A stretch of 64,000 bases of DNA from CAWCDJ01 sp963796485 (GCA_963796485.1 CAWCLV010000004.1:868001-932000); one strand, 5' to 3'; shown: positions 43,327 through 53,445, counted from the first letter of the stretch. Notes: generated by a model from the letters alone, not told the origin. Numbers and translations: made by a program.

Positions 43327-44480
43327 CGGACTGCCTCCACGATTGCTTTCAGAATGGCGTCCGGATCGTGGACACCCCCGCCGGCGTGCGACACCGGGAT
43401 CACCTTCGCCCTGCCCGCCGCCACGCGCTCCACTTCATGCACCATCTGCCCGAGGTTCAATTCGGGCACCACGAATGCCTTGACATGGGCCGCCAGTTCC
43501 GCGATGTGCTGATCGGGGAACGGCCACGCCGAGATAATCCTGAATTTGCCGGCGCGAATGCCCTGCGCGCGCGCCATTTGCAGCGCCCGCTGCGCCACAC
43601 GGGAGGTGATGCCGTAAGAGACCACCACCACTTCGGCGTCGTCCAGATGCTCGGTCTCGCACAGCGCCCGGCCGTTGCTAAACGGCTTCAGCTTGTCCTG
43701 AAGGCGCCGGATCATCCGGTCCTGCGTGTCCAGGGTCATGCTCGGATAGCCGCGCTCGTCGTGCGTCAGGCCGGTCACATGAAAACGGTAGCCGTCGCCC
43801 GCCTTCACCATGTCGGGCACCTGGTCGGCCTGCGGTTCGTAAAGCCGGAACTCTTCCCGCGACTTCGTGGTGAAGCGGCGCGGCTGAATGTGGATCGCCT
43901 CCGCCTCCGGAATCACCACCTTCTCGGTCATGTGCCCGACGCATTCGTCGAGCATCATCATCACCGGCACGCGGAATTCTTCCGCGAGATTGAAACCGGT
44001 AATCGTCAGGTCGAAGCACTCCTGCGGCGAGTTGGGGCACAACGCGATGATGGCGTAATCGCCGTGCGAACCCCACCGGGCCTGCATCATGTCGGCTTGC
44101 GCCGGGAGCGTCGGCAGGCCGGTCGATGGCCCGCCGCGCTGCACGTTGACGAACACGCACGGCGTCTCCGTCATGGCCGCATAGCCGATGTGCTCCATCA
44201 TGAGCGAGAAGCCCGGGCCGGAAGTGACGGTGAAGGATTTCGCCCCGCCCCAGACCGCGCCCTGAATGGCGATGGAGGCGGCCAGTTCATCCTCCATCTG
44301 GATGAAGATGCCGCCAACGGTCGGAATTCGGGCGGCGAACCGCTCAACTACCTCGGTCGAAGGAGTGATGGGATATCCTGCGGCAAATCGCGCACCGGCT
44401 GCGAGTGTTCCCTCACAACATGCGTGATCACCGTCGAGAAAATGAACACCCGTCAAGACGCCCTTCGGGTCAGCGTGCAT
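43323..44480 (-). CDS. korA: 2-oxoacid:ferredoxin oxidoreductase, alpha subunit
   Basis: The 385-aa product is started at the ATG at 44480, six bases after GGAG, with an 11-bp overlap with the ferredoxin gene. It contains ARFAAGYPITPSTEVVERFA, FIQMEDELAASIAIQGAVWG, and SFTVTSGPGFSLMMEHIGYA, which are the pyrimidine-side domain motifs. The C-terminal domain II follows (VVVVSYGITSRVAQRALQMA). It pairs with KorB to bind TPP and the 2-oxoacid. Confidence 0.92.
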   Translation of the reverse strand: MHADPKGVLTGVHFLDGDHACCEGTLAAGARFAAGYPITPSTEVVERFAARIPTVGGIFIQMEDELAASIAIQGAVWGGAKSFTVTSGPGFSLMMEHIGYAAMTETPCVFVNVQRGGPSTGLPTLPAQADMMQARWGSHGDYAIIALCPNSPQECFDLTITGFNLAEEFRVPVMMMLDECVGHMTEKVVIPEAEAIHIQPRRFTTKSREEFRLYEPQADQVPDMVKAGDGYRFHVTGLTHDERGYPSMTLDTQDRMIRRLQDKLKPFSNGRALCETEHLDDAEVVVVSYGITSRVAQRALQMARAQGIRAGKFRIISAWPFPDQHIAELAAHVKAFVVPELNLGQMVHEVERVAAGRAKVIPVSHAGGGVHDPDAILKAIVEAVR

Positions 44481-44688
44481 AATGCGCTCCAAAAATGGCG
44501 AAGTCGGGGCAGTACATCCCGCACAGGTCGCAACCGCTGCATTTCTCCGATGCGACTATATGGGGCGGGTGATAACCCTTGGAATTGTAAGCAGATGAAA
44601 GAGCCAGTACGTGGGTGGGGCAGAATTCGACGCAGAATCCGCAACCTTTACAACGTTCCACCGTTATGGCGACAAAGCCTTTTGCCAC
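44470..44688 (-). CDS. korD: 2[4Fe-4S] ferredoxin subunit of the 2-oxoacid oxidoreductase
   Basis: The 72-aa product is started at the GTG at 44688, six bases after AGGAGG; upstream in-frame sequence is not supported by a ribosome-binding site. It has two 4Fe-4S motifs, CKGCGFCVEFCP and CSGCDLCGMYCP, and no other domain. It carries electrons from the catalytic TPP site to external ferredoxin. It is the first gene of the korDABC operon. Confidence 0.9.
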   Translation of the reverse strand: MAKGFVAITVERCKGCGFCVEFCPTHVLALSSAYNSKGYHPPHIVASEKCSGCDLCGMYCPDFAIFGAHYAR

Positions 44689-44870
44689 GGGAACCCTCCT
44701 GTGAGATTTCGATTCCCTGATCTTGCACGCCACGGGCCAAATCAGGACAATCAGAGTCCAATAACGGCCGGCCCGGTTGGATCTTGCAGAAGGATGCGGA
44801 GTCCCACGGCGGCTCGCAAGGATCTACTCCGGCTGCAAACGCCAATCCGGAGAACCTGGGTACACTGGCG

Positions 44871-45803
44871 TCACTTGCAACGTTCGGGTCCCGGTTGCGG
44901 TGAAATCTTCTGGAGCGCCCTGCATGCCGCTCGCCGAACTTCAGGGCGCGTGTCCTCCGTATAGATTGCCAGCATCTGCCATACGTAGTCAGACCAAGGC
45001 TTCGGGAATAGCGAAGAAGGGTCGTCCTGAAGCCGCCCGAGTAAATTCACACGGTCTGTTTCGAGAAATCTTGCTGCGGACTCACGGGTTTTCGGGTTGG
45101 AGCTCTGCAGGCACCGCCGAAGGCATGGGGGCCGATGCCAGAAAATGCTGGCGGCTACCACGCAAGCCGCGTCACCCAGATCCCGGTCAGATCGTCTTTC
45201 CAGTTGCTTCAGACGTTCGTTCACATATCCTGGATCGCCATACCGAGGCCAGTCAAGAGTATTAGCGAAGGTCTTCAAATCACAATCCGTGCCCGGTGTC
45301 AACAGTATGTAGGCTATCGTAGCTTCCGGACCTAGATCAAGCGGAAGCCCTGCCTGGCTGTGCTCACCGCTGTGGACTTCGATTTTGAGTTGGGACGCAT
45401 CAGCCCAACTGCGCAAAATGCCGCCTTCGCTGCGCAGTGAAACGATATAGCGCTTTCCCCGGTCTAGAAAGTAGGTTGGAGTTTGGTCAATGTTTGCGAA
45501 GAAAAAAAACGTAATCGGCCCTTTGTGGAAGTTCCCTTTGATGGCATTCTCCACATTGGCAGAGAATTTCACCAACTGCAATATCTTCGGGCCTCCCTGA
45601 AAACTCGGCTGTAGGGAGCCGACAAGGTCTGACCCGGTCACCTTAATGACCAGGAGGTAAGGCGCTGCTAACCAAAATTCCTTTCCAACCGGCTCTCCCT
45701 GTCGTATCAAGCGGGGCAGCATCTCGGGTGTACGGCGGCAACCGGCAACCGAGGCGAGCATAGCCGTCGCAGTAACTATACGTGTGACTATTGCGGTCTG
45801 CAT
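44871..45803 (-). CDS. Lipoprotein of unknown function
   Basis: The 310-aa product, started at the ATG at 45803, has a lipoprotein signal (MLASVAGCRR). The middle is beta-rich (SANVENAIKGNFHKGPITFF, YFLDRGKRYIVSLRSEGGIL). The last ~90 residues are helical and HEAT-like (VNERLKQLERRSDRDLGDAA, ESAARFLETDRVNLLGRLQD, RPEVRRAACRALQKISPQPG). I do not recognise the family. Its start overlaps the end of the decayed gene upstream. GC in this region is visibly lower than elsewhere, suggesting acquisition. The gap 44689-44870 shows no gene. Confidence 0.55.
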   Translation of the reverse strand: MQTAIVTRIVTATAMLASVAGCRRTPEMLPRLIRQGEPVGKEFWLAAPYLLVIKVTGSDLVGSLQPSFQGGPKILQLVKFSANVENAIKGNFHKGPITFFFFANIDQTPTYFLDRGKRYIVSLRSEGGILRSWADASQLKIEVHSGEHSQAGLPLDLGPEATIAYILLTPGTDCDLKTFANTLDWPRYGDPGYVNERLKQLERRSDRDLGDAACVVAASIFWHRPPCLRRCLQSSNPKTRESAARFLETDRVNLLGRLQDDPSSLFPKPWSDYVWQMLAIYTEDTRPEVRRAACRALQKISPQPGPERCK

Positions 45804-48236
45804 GTGCGAGCCTGTGTGCTGCCAGTGTCTTGATTGATCAGCACTGTTTGATCCGTAGCGTTGACGATATTCTGCCAAGTCGGATTTCCAAACGCGTTCC
45901 CATCGGTGCATGGCTCAATCCGGACCCGGTAGCTGCGATATCCAGGTAACCGGATAAGGAACTGCTGAGTCTCGCCAAAGCTTCCTTTGCCTCTGGTGCC
46001 GTACTCATCTTCAAAAGCCTCACCCGGATTGCTCTCGGACGGCTGTGGCTTCTGACCATATGAATACAGCAGAACTTCTTTAATGACTGCGTTCTTCGAG
46101 CCAGGGTATCTGTATGTTCCTTGGAATAGCTCATATGTTATATTTCTCAAAACACTCCCGGCTCCTAGAGGATCAGGACCCACAAGATCATAGGTTGCCT
46201 TCACTCTATCAGGCAAGGCCTGAGCTGCGGCGTAATTGCCTGAGTTGTTTGCCCCCTGGAAGGCCCAGAAGCTCGCGGCCAAAAGAATGGGCATGCCAAC
46301 AAACTGATCGACGGAGCCGTATCGGTACAAATTTCCGGTCCACGATTGCACGGGCATAGCGACAATCTGCGCCGTAGTATTTCCATTCTGATCGTAGACG
46401 ACTCCCGACTGCCCGATCACCCCGCCTTCTGCTGTCGCAATCTGAGGCTGTTCATTCGGCATAGCCCACCGCACTGCGCCCGTTTGGTCGAAGGCGATCA
46501 TGTATTGCAGCGGATCGTCCTCCGATCCCGCCCAAACAGTTCCTACAAAGGAGCCATCCTGGGCCTGCAACATCGGAATGATCGCATCGGATTGGCCCGG
46601 GATCTGGGGGGCGTTAATCAGCGTAACGTTAGTCCCATTTGTAATAGCCATACCTAACACCGGCGGATCATCCCCGTTCCATGTGGTACCCCAAGACAGC
46701 AGAATTCCAGTGTCGTTGTTTGTAATTATATAGGTTCCTATTGAGAATACTTCGGACCATTGCGATGATCTGACGTCTGCGATCTGAAAGTCATCGTAGG
46801 CGCCAGAGGCGGAAACTCGTAGTAGTCTAAGGTGGTTAAGTGTATCGCCCCCTTGCGCTCGATAGCCATACGGCACGTAGGCATAACCGTCCCCTGCTAT
46901 GATGGCGTTACCCCCAGCAACAGCTTCCGAATCCGGCGGAATACGTATTGGCACATCGAATTTCTGGGTGCCCGTCGTAGGATCAATACCGACCACGGCA
47001 CACCCATGTTGCCCGGGGCCGTAGTAGCATTGAGTGGCGAAGACGGTTCCATCCGGATGTATTCCTACAAGCCCCCCAATTCCTACGAAGTCCCCGCTGG
47101 GCGTATATGCGGGGTAGGGCAGTCCCGTGGTCCCATCCCATTTCACGACTGAACCGGTGCTAGTGGTCCAGGCAATGCCAACTAGGCCCCCCTGGAAGTC
47201 AGGCACAACCGGCCACGATTGGCTAACATCCGCGGTCCAAGCTGTGGCCCCGTCACTGGTGATGGCCTGAACTGTGCCATCACCCTAAAACGCAAACACA
47301 TCCGCCACGCCGCTCGAACTCGGAACTGCTGGCACGATCGAATCCACGCCGGAACCGTTACCGGGATTGGACCAAATAACAGTCCCCAACGGCAAGGCGT
47401 CGGCGAATACGGAGACATCGGCCGTAGCATTGCCGGCCATGACGGTGACGTGGCCGGCGGACAGAGCCGTGAGGACCGGTGGGTCATCGCTAGACAGTTG
47501 TAGAACATTCGGAGCGCTGGACATCCAACTCAGCCGGTTCACTACTTCTCCAGCCGAATCAAGCGCCTGGATCGTGCGTTTATCTCCTACTACCAAGTTA
47601 AGCACATTGGGAGCGAGCGTGACATCGCCGGCGGCTCGCGACGGGGTCAAACGGATTGCGTTGCTCCGCACTGGGTTGCCATGAAAGAGGTTAAGGCCCG
47701 GAGCAGGAATACCGGCAGAATCTCGCTTGTGTTCGGGCGGGTTTACGCCGGTCATGCGGGGCATATTTACATTAAATGGGACTGCATTGCTCCAAATGCC
47801 GCTACGGAGTACCTCCGCCCGCCCGGAACGGGATTCGGCAGCTACTACCCCAACGATCTGGGTATCACTCCAACTTTGTACAACGGCTTTCGCGGTGCCA
47901 AGCCCCGCTTGGCCGTTGCCCCGAGCCGCCCCGAAATTGGAACCTCTGATCGTCACCTGGGTTCCAGGCGCACCGATTGTCGGTGTGATACCCGAGATCT
48001 TCGGTGCCCCTAGGTCGAAAGGTACCGCATTCGACCAGACGCCGCCCTGTCGAACCCGAATATTGCCGGATCCGGCCGTAGGCTATACCCAGCCAAGTCG
48101 CCCCCTTCCCCTGTACCGAGCCGAACCCCGAGCCGGAAATGGCGACTTGCACTCCCGCGGCACTAATCTTAGTCGATGCACCGGTGATATATGGCCGAGT
48201 CAGACTAGCGCTCAATCGCGCGATGAGAATCAGCAT
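45788..48236 (-). pseudogene. Decayed IPT/TIG, Ig-like and propeller surface protein gene
   Basis: One ancestral gene can be followed through three pieces. Piece 1 (48236 to ~48080) has a short signal-like start and an IPT/TIG unit (ISGSGFGSVQGKGATWLG). A deletion of about 20 codons with a frame change then occurs near 48075-48085: the next TIG unit shows what is missing (AKAVVQSWSDTQIVGVVA). Piece 2 (~48080-47288) has PTAGSGNIRVRQGGVWSNAV, a second TIG and a Big-type Ig domain, and ends at a TAG (47287-47285) that most likely replaces a CAG. Piece 3 (47284-45788) stays in frame: GDGTVQAITSDGATAWTADV, then a propeller and a C-terminal beta domain. Expression of the full protein is not possible. 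Confidence 0.7.
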
Positions 48237-48244
48237 AAGAAGGT

Positions 48245-48715
48245 ATGAGTGTAAAATGCCTTGCGGTTCATATTTGCCTCATTTGCGCGAGCCCATTCTC
48301 TTCTTTGAGATGCCGCAGTGCAGGATCAGCCAAGCTGATGATCCCAGCGAAACCATCTGGGCTACAAGTTATCAGCACAAAAGGTCTGTTACTACTAGAT
48401 CGAAAGTCCTATAGTGCCATTGGTCAGGTCGGAATGCAAGCGAAACTTACAAGAAACGGAGTGGTCGTTTGGGCGGAGCCGTACGCAAGAATGCAATCAG
48501 GTCCTTACTGGCTCATTTCTCCGCCCAAATATCGTCGCCACACTGGACTCTGCCTTGTGGTCCCATTCAGCACGGTCCCCCCGCGAAACGTTGAACCGCA
48601 TCATCTTGAGATCCCTGCCGGAACATACACGTTCTTTGACCGATCCAAGTCCTCCTGGGCAAAAGCGGACAATGCTTACTTGTTGTATGTTTCAATCGGC
48701 TGGATCGTGTCTTGA
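48245..48715 (+). CDS. Hypothetical protein in low-GC region
   Basis: The 156-aa product has a possible signal-like start (VKCLAVHICLICASPFSSLR) and a beta-rich body (QVGMQAKLTRNGVVVWAEPY, GPYWLISPPKYRRHTGLCLV, LEIPAGTYTFFDRSKSSWAK, NAYLLYVSIGWIVS). I do not recognise it. The reading frame is clean over 470 bases of moderate GC, and codon choice looks like real coding rather than chance. It diverges from the decayed gene at 48236 (8-bp gap), and a hairpin terminator follows ~155 bp later. Confidence 0.45.
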   Translation: MSVKCLAVHICLICASPFSSLRCRSAGSAKLMIPAKPSGLQVISTKGLLLLDRKSYSAIGQVGMQAKLTRNGVVVWAEPYARMQSGPYWLISPPKYRRHTGLCLVVPFSTVPPRNVEPHHLEIPAGTYTFFDRSKSSWAKADNAYLLYVSIGWIVS

Positions 48716-48871
48716 TGGGTGGGTACTGGGCCAGCCCGATGTTAGAACAAAGGCACTTGCTAGAGGTCCAGAGGTGCGTGGCGCATGCGCTTCAATTGCA
48801 TGTTGACTGCGCTGCAGCAATTGCTTAAGGTCGTGGTGTACCCGATAAATGAGGCTTGAGAATTTCGTGAC

Positions 48872-48900
48872 GCCCCGCCTGAAAACGGTGGGGCATTTTG
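48872..48900 (+). terminator. Rho-independent-type terminator
   Basis: GCCCCGCC (48872-48879) pairs with GGTGGGGC (48887-48894), including one G-U, around loop TGAAAAC. It is followed by ATTTTG and more T-rich sequence. It would end transcripts from 48245-48715. The rest of 48716-49073 shows no gene. Confidence 0.6.
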
Positions 48901-49073
48901 CTTTGAGAGCTGTGGTGAAAACCGCTCCCTGGCGTTCGCGGCTCTGGCGCCAGTAAGCGGTGTTTTGGTCCATGGCCGGTCGCCGGGCCGTCATCGTTGT
49001 AGCAATCCGCATCTTAACCACGGCTTTACACGCCCGCCCCCCACTCCGCCGCCGCAGGGATTAGCCTGTACTT

Positions 49074-50795
49074 ATGGAGTTCATTCGCGGCCGCGCCTGG
49101 CCGGCGGGGGTATCCGTCGGCGTCCTAGCCGTGCTGTGCGGAGGGCTGGCCGTGCTGCAATACCGCTGGATCGGCGAGATCTCCGTGGGAGAACGAAGCC
49201 AATTGCACCAGCAGCTCGAGGCGCGCCTCAACGAGTTGAGCCGTGCATTCAACGACCAGATCGCCGCAGCCTGTGCCGCCCTGGAACCCAGCCCTCTCCA
49301 GGTGGAGCAGGTGGGGTTGGACATGGCATACTCCCAGAAGTACTTGCTGTTCCGCGAGTCCAGCGAGCCGTTGTTTCGCAAGATCGCCCTCTTGCCGGAC
49401 CCGGACGCGCAAGACCTGCTGATCCTGGACCAAAAGACGGGGAACTTCTTGCCTGCGCAATGGCCCGCGGAATGGGCGCCGGTTCGCGAGCGCCTGGAGG
49501 CGCGGCGCGGAGGCGGGCCACCGGAGCCCGCGCCGGAGTCTCCGAACTTGATCGAATGGCCGCGTTTCCAGGGTCCGGGGGGCCAACCGGGCCCGCGCCG
49601 GCGGGAACGCCTGCTACTCGAACCGGATCTCGAGTATCTCGGGCGCAACGTCATTCCGGCGTATGTGAGCCGGTTTGTCGGGAGCGACTACGACGCCGAG
49701 GTCATTGCCGGCACGACAGGCGCGATCTATACCTCCTCGCCCGGGCTCTCGCTGGAGAGCCGAGCCGATGCCTCCGTACCCCTGCTGAATCTCCGGCCCG
49801 CCGCTTTCGGCGGCTTTCGCGGAGGGCGAGGTTTTCGCCTGGGACGTGATCGCAACCCGAGCGGCCGCGGTACGATCGGACCGCCGGAACCCGGCCAGGG
49901 CCGCTGGCTTCTCCTGGTCCGCCACCGTGCCGGTTCGCTCGATGCGTTGGTCGCACAGACCCGCGTCCGCAATCTGGCGGTCTCCGCAGGCATTCTTCTG
50001 CTGATCGTCGCCACCACCGCGACCCTGGTCCGGGTCTCCCGGCGCGCCCAGCAATTGGCCGAGCTGCAAATGAGTTTCGTCGCCAATGTTTCCCACGAAC
50101 TGCGGACCCCGCTCACCGTCATCCGCACCGCCGCCTTCAACCTGCGCGGCAAGCTGGCTTCCCGCCCGGACCAGGTGGAGCGCTACGGCTCGCTCATCGA
50201 GGCGGAAAGCGAGAAGCTGGGGAATCTGGTGGAACAGGTCCTACGGTTTTCCAGCGCCGCGGCGGGCCATGCAATTCGCGATCGTGAACCGGTGGCTGTG
50301 GAAAACCTGATCGAAGAGGGGCTGAAATCGAGCCGCGCCGCACTCTCCGGACCCGGCTGGGAGATTGAGTGCCGCATCGACCCGGGCCTGCCGCTGGTCC
50401 TTGCCGACGAGGTAGCCCTCCGCCATGCACTGCAAAACCTGGTCGATAATGCCGTGAAGTACGGGACCGAGGGCTGCAAGTGGATCGGCATCTCCGCTTC
50501 CTCCGTGAGCGGGAAAGACGGCCCGGCTGTGGAAATTCGCGTCGCGGATCACGGCCCCGGCATCCCCCCCGACGAACAGGCGCACATCTTCGACCCGTTT
50601 TTTCGCGGCCGCAGGGCACTTCAGGATCAGGTTCATGGAACCGGTTTGGGCCTTAACCTCGTCAAGAGCATCGTAGAGGCACATGGAGGCACGATCCGGG
50701 TGATCAGCCAGCCCTCCGAGGGGGCTGAGTTCATCGTGCGGATCCCGGCTGCCCCGCCGGAACTACAGGATGAATTCGCGCATACTACTGGTTGA
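49074..50795 (+). CDS. Two-component sensor histidine kinase
   Basis: The 573-aa protein has an N-terminal membrane segment (AGVSVGVLAVLCGGLAVL), an extracytoplasmic sensor region (~35-300) with two Gly/Arg/Pro-rich stretches, and a second membrane helix (LAVSAGILLLIVATTATLVR). The kinase core follows: H-box FVANVSHELRTPLTVIRTAA, N-box LVDNAVKYG, G1 VADHGPGIPPDEQAHIFDPF and G2 GTGLGLNLVKSIVEAHGG. There is no HAMP or PAS domain. Its stop lies 26 bp inside the response-regulator gene, so the two are a translationally coupled pair. The signal is unknown. Confidence 0.9.
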   Translation: MEFIRGRAWPAGVSVGVLAVLCGGLAVLQYRWIGEISVGERSQLHQQLEARLNELSRAFNDQIAAACAALEPSPLQVEQVGLDMAYSQKYLLFRESSEPLFRKIALLPDPDAQDLLILDQKTGNFLPAQWPAEWAPVRERLEARRGGGPPEPAPESPNLIEWPRFQGPGGQPGPRRRERLLLEPDLEYLGRNVIPAYVSRFVGSDYDAEVIAGTTGAIYTSSPGLSLESRADASVPLLNLRPAAFGGFRGGRGFRLGRDRNPSGRGTIGPPEPGQGRWLLLVRHRAGSLDALVAQTRVRNLAVSAGILLLIVATTATLVRVSRRAQQLAELQMSFVANVSHELRTPLTVIRTAAFNLRGKLASRPDQVERYGSLIEAESEKLGNLVEQVLRFSSAAAGHAIRDREPVAVENLIEEGLKSSRAALSGPGWEIECRIDPGLPLVLADEVALRHALQNLVDNAVKYGTEGCKWIGISASSVSGKDGPAVEIRVADHGPGIPPDEQAHIFDPFFRGRRALQDQVHGTGLGLNLVKSIVEAHGGTIRVISQPSEGAEFIVRIPAAPPELQDEFAHTTG

Positions 50796-51456
50796 AGACG
50801 AGCCGGGCCTGATCGTCACCATCTCCGACCTGCTCGCCGGAGAAGGGTACGAAGTGTCGTCGGCGCCTGATGGAGAAAGCGGCCTGTCCATGGCATCGGA
50901 CGGCAGCTTCGAACTAATCATTCTCGATGTCATGCTCCCCAAAAAAACCGGGTTCGAGGTTTGCCGGGAGTTGCGCCAGAAGGGCGTGGACGTCGCAATC
51001 CTGATGCTCACGGCCAAGACCCAGGTGGTGGACCGCGTCGTCGGCTTGAAGCTCGGCGCGGACGATTACCTGACCAAGCCGTTCGACCCGGCCGAACTGC
51101 TGGCCCGCATCGAGGCCTTGCTGCGGCGCGTTCAGAAAGAGCGGCGCATCCCGGTCCAGACGTTTCAGTTCGGCGATATCCAGGTGGATTTCGAGCGCGC
51201 CGAAGTGCGCAAGGGTCCTAAGGCGGTGAACCTGGCGAGCAAGGAAATGCAACTGCTCCGATACCTGGTGGACAACCGCGAGCGCGTGGTGCCCCGAGAC
51301 GAACTTCTCCGCAACGTGTGGGAGTACAGCAGCGAGGTATCTTCCCGGACGATCGACGTTCACGTGGCCTGGCTGCGGCAGAAGCTCGAAGACAACCCGC
51401 AAATGCCGAAACATATCCAGACCATCCGCGGCAAGGGCTATCGTTTCTCGGCGTAG
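50770..51456 (+). CDS. OmpR/PhoB-family response regulator
   Basis: The 228-aa protein has a receiver domain with ILLVEDEPGLIV (acidic pocket), the phospho-Asp in LIILDVMLPKKTGFEV and the conserved Lys in GADDYLTKPFDPAELLARIE. A winged-helix domain follows (KEMQLLRYLVDNRERVVPRD, TIDVHVAWLRQKLEDNPQMP, TIRGKGYRF). It is phosphorylated by the kinase encoded immediately upstream. Its targets cannot be inferred. Confidence 0.93.
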   Translation: MNSRILLVEDEPGLIVTISDLLAGEGYEVSSAPDGESGLSMASDGSFELIILDVMLPKKTGFEVCRELRQKGVDVAILMLTAKTQVVDRVVGLKLGADDYLTKPFDPAELLARIEALLRRVQKERRIPVQTFQFGDIQVDFERAEVRKGPKAVNLASKEMQLLRYLVDNRERVVPRDELLRNVWEYSSEVSSRTIDVHVAWLRQKLEDNPQMPKHIQTIRGKGYRFSA

Positions 51457-51488
51457 CCCCGCTCCATCCCAATCCCAGGGGCCGGACC

Positions 51489-52391
51489 ATGCATCCCGCC
51501 GCGGACTGCTACGGTAGCTTCATGATCGAAGAAAGCGCCATCCTCACCCGCGTGGGCGAGATCCCCCTTTGGATACTGAAATGCGACTACGATCGCCCGA
51601 AATTTGAACGAGGCAGTGCCACCCTCCCCTCGCTCACGCCGCTGGGCACGATCTTCGATCACCACTGGGGCTGCGGGTTAGAGTTCGCCCTGATTGACGT
51701 GGGCGCGAAATATGGGTTGAGCACCATTCTTGCAGCCAACTACATTCACGGGTGCGGGCATGAGGGCCCAATCATTGCGTTCGAGCCTGGGGCGGCCGCG
51801 GAGCTGATTGCTTGTAATCTGGCGCTGAACCATCTGGACAGCCGCGTGGTCCTGGAACTCAAGGCCGTCAGCGATCGATGCGGGGAGGCGGTGATCTATA
51901 GCGAGCCCGGGCATCCCGAGGATAACCACCTCATCCGGCGCAATGTGGACCGGCACTTCGATACGAAGGTCGTTCCAATCGTTTCCCTCGATTCATACGC
52001 CGAACTCAACCGGATTGCACCCCCTGTGGTTCTGAAGGTCGATACGCAGGGCGCGGAATGGGAGGTTTGGCTGGGCATGCGCCGGCTTGTCCAAGCCGGA
52101 CCGGTTACCCTGATGACCGAGTTTACGCCATGGACATTCGAAGGACGCTCGAACCCCGCGCGCTTTCTGGGGGAGCTCGCTCAACACTACTATCTCGTCA
52201 ACATGAATCCCAAAAACATGGCCGGCTCATTCCAAGACACGGACGCAGGCTTTCAACTGATCCCGCCACAATCGTTTGAGAGATTCACCCGATTCATCGC
52301 TGCCAGCGCCTTTGGCTGGACGGACTTACTGTGCATTCCACGAAAATTGCCGAACAGCCGTCAACTGCTGGACGCAATTCTAAACGTCTGA
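51489..52391 (+). CDS. FkbM-family methyltransferase
   Basis: The 300-aa product, started at the ATG at 51489 after GGGGCCGG (an ATG at 51522 is possible), has the FkbM layout. The SAM-binding strand is FALIDVGAKYGLSTILAANY, followed by IIAFEPGAAAELIACNLALN, then VVPIVSLDSYAEL and the acidic VVLKVDTQGAEWEVWLGMRR. The ending (TLMTEFTPWTFEGRSNPARF) is typical. FkbM enzymes O-methylate sugars or natural products. It lies 32 bp after the response-regulator gene but is probably unrelated to the two-component pair. Confidence 0.82.
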   Translation: MHPAADCYGSFMIEESAILTRVGEIPLWILKCDYDRPKFERGSATLPSLTPLGTIFDHHWGCGLEFALIDVGAKYGLSTILAANYIHGCGHEGPIIAFEPGAAAELIACNLALNHLDSRVVLELKAVSDRCGEAVIYSEPGHPEDNHLIRRNVDRHFDTKVVPIVSLDSYAELNRIAPPVVLKVDTQGAEWEVWLGMRRLVQAGPVTLMTEFTPWTFEGRSNPARFLGELAQHYYLVNMNPKNMAGSFQDTDAGFQLIPPQSFERFTRFIAASAFGWTDLLCIPRKLPNSRQLLDAILNV

Positions 52392-52575
52392 CCCCGTCGA
52401 GCCGGATCCGACCCGTGGCCGACGGCCTGATCAGTTCCGGAAGTTGTTACCTGAGCGCTCGGTTTTCGGCGCGCTCACGTGCTAAGTGAACCCCGTTTGC
52501 AACCGGGTAAGTTAGCCATGAGAATTGTTGACGAACATTTCGGCGACAGTTCACTTCATTGATTCCTGCCTGCTC

Positions 52576-52767
52576 TCAGGGTGGGCCATTGCTCCATCCA
52601 GCCAGGGAATCGGCGCCGATGAAGACCCCCACCAACGCGGCGTTCGCATGCAGTAGACTGATGGGACGGTCCGGCGAAGGACGAGGTTCGGGCTTGCCGC
52701 AGACGGGCAGTTGACCGGAGGTGCCCAGGCCGGCGCATATGGCAAAATAAAGAGCCGTCCGGAACAT
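52576..52767 (-). CDS. Candidate small secreted protein
   Basis: A minus-strand frame starting 20 bp from the LysM gene encodes 63 aa with a signal-like N-terminus (MFRTALYFAICAGLGTSGQ). A short mature part follows: PVCGKPEPRPSPDRPISLLH, then ANAALVGVFIGADSLAGWSN. No family is recognised and the reading frame is short, so chance cannot be excluded. It would share the divergent promoter region with 52788. Nothing else is seen in 52392-52787. Confidence 0.28.
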   Translation of the reverse strand: MFRTALYFAICAGLGTSGQLPVCGKPEPRPSPDRPISLLHANAALVGVFIGADSLAGWSNGPP

Positions 52768-52787
52768 CGCGACGGCGGGAGTCCCGT

Positions 52788-53420
52788 ATGAGTCAGAATT
52801 ATGAAGCCAAGCCGGGTGAGTGCATTTCGAGTATCTCTTTCGATCACGGCTTCTTCCCCGGAACCATTTGGAACCTGGAAGAAAATCGCGTACTGCGCGA
52901 ATTGCGCGGTAATCCCCAGGTGCTGGCCCCTGGAGACAAGGTTTTCATTCCCGACAAGCGCCCCAGAAATGAATCCTGCGCCACCGATCAACTCCACTGC
53001 TTCAAGCGGAAAGGAGTCCCGGAGCAGTTTCGCATTCAACTTCTCTATGACGATCAGCCGCGCAAGAACGAAGCCTTCGTTCTCGAGATTGAGGGCAAGG
53101 TGGTGAAAACCGGCAAGACCGGCGTCGATGGAGTGATCCAAATTCCCATTGTTCCGAACGCCAGGAGAGGGAGGTTGCTGCTGCGTGGCGGCGCTGAAGA
53201 AATCGCGCTGGAACTGGGACGTCTGGAACCGGTGGAGATGCTGGAAGGCGTTCAGATGCGATTGCGCAACCTCGGGTACTTCGCGGGCGAAGTGGACGGC
53301 CAGATGAGCGATGATCTCGAGTATGCCCTCGTCTGCTTTCAGAGCGATAACGATCTCGAGCCGACGGGGGATATAGACGACAAGACCCGCGCTCTCCTCA
53401 AGAGCAAATACGGCGGATAG
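52788..53420 (+). CDS. LysM-like/peptidoglycan-binding adapter protein (contractile-injection-associated type)
   Basis: The 210-aa protein starts at the ATG at 52788, six bases after GGGAG, and has no signal peptide. Residues ~5-60 are a LysM-like module (AKPGECISSISFDHGFFPGT, then GNPQVLAPGDKVFIPDK). Residues ~65-140 are a beta-sandwich linker (GVPEQFRIQLLYDDQPRKNE). Residues ~145-210 are a PG-binding-1 module (LEGVQMRLRNLGYFAGEVDG). I know this exact three-part layout from small proteins encoded beside VgrG/PAAR-type genes and their effectors, where they probably help load or anchor cargo. It is 25 bp upstream of the PAD gene, in one operon. Confidence 0.8.
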   Translation: MSQNYEAKPGECISSISFDHGFFPGTIWNLEENRVLRELRGNPQVLAPGDKVFIPDKRPRNESCATDQLHCFKRKGVPEQFRIQLLYDDQPRKNEAFVLEIEGKVVKTGKTGVDGVIQIPIVPNARRGRLLLRGGAEEIALELGRLEPVEMLEGVQMRLRNLGYFAGEVDGQMSDDLEYALVCFQSDNDLEPTGDIDDKTRALLKSKYGG

Positions 53421-53445
53421 CCTCGAGGTATAAAGCGAATCGCGT

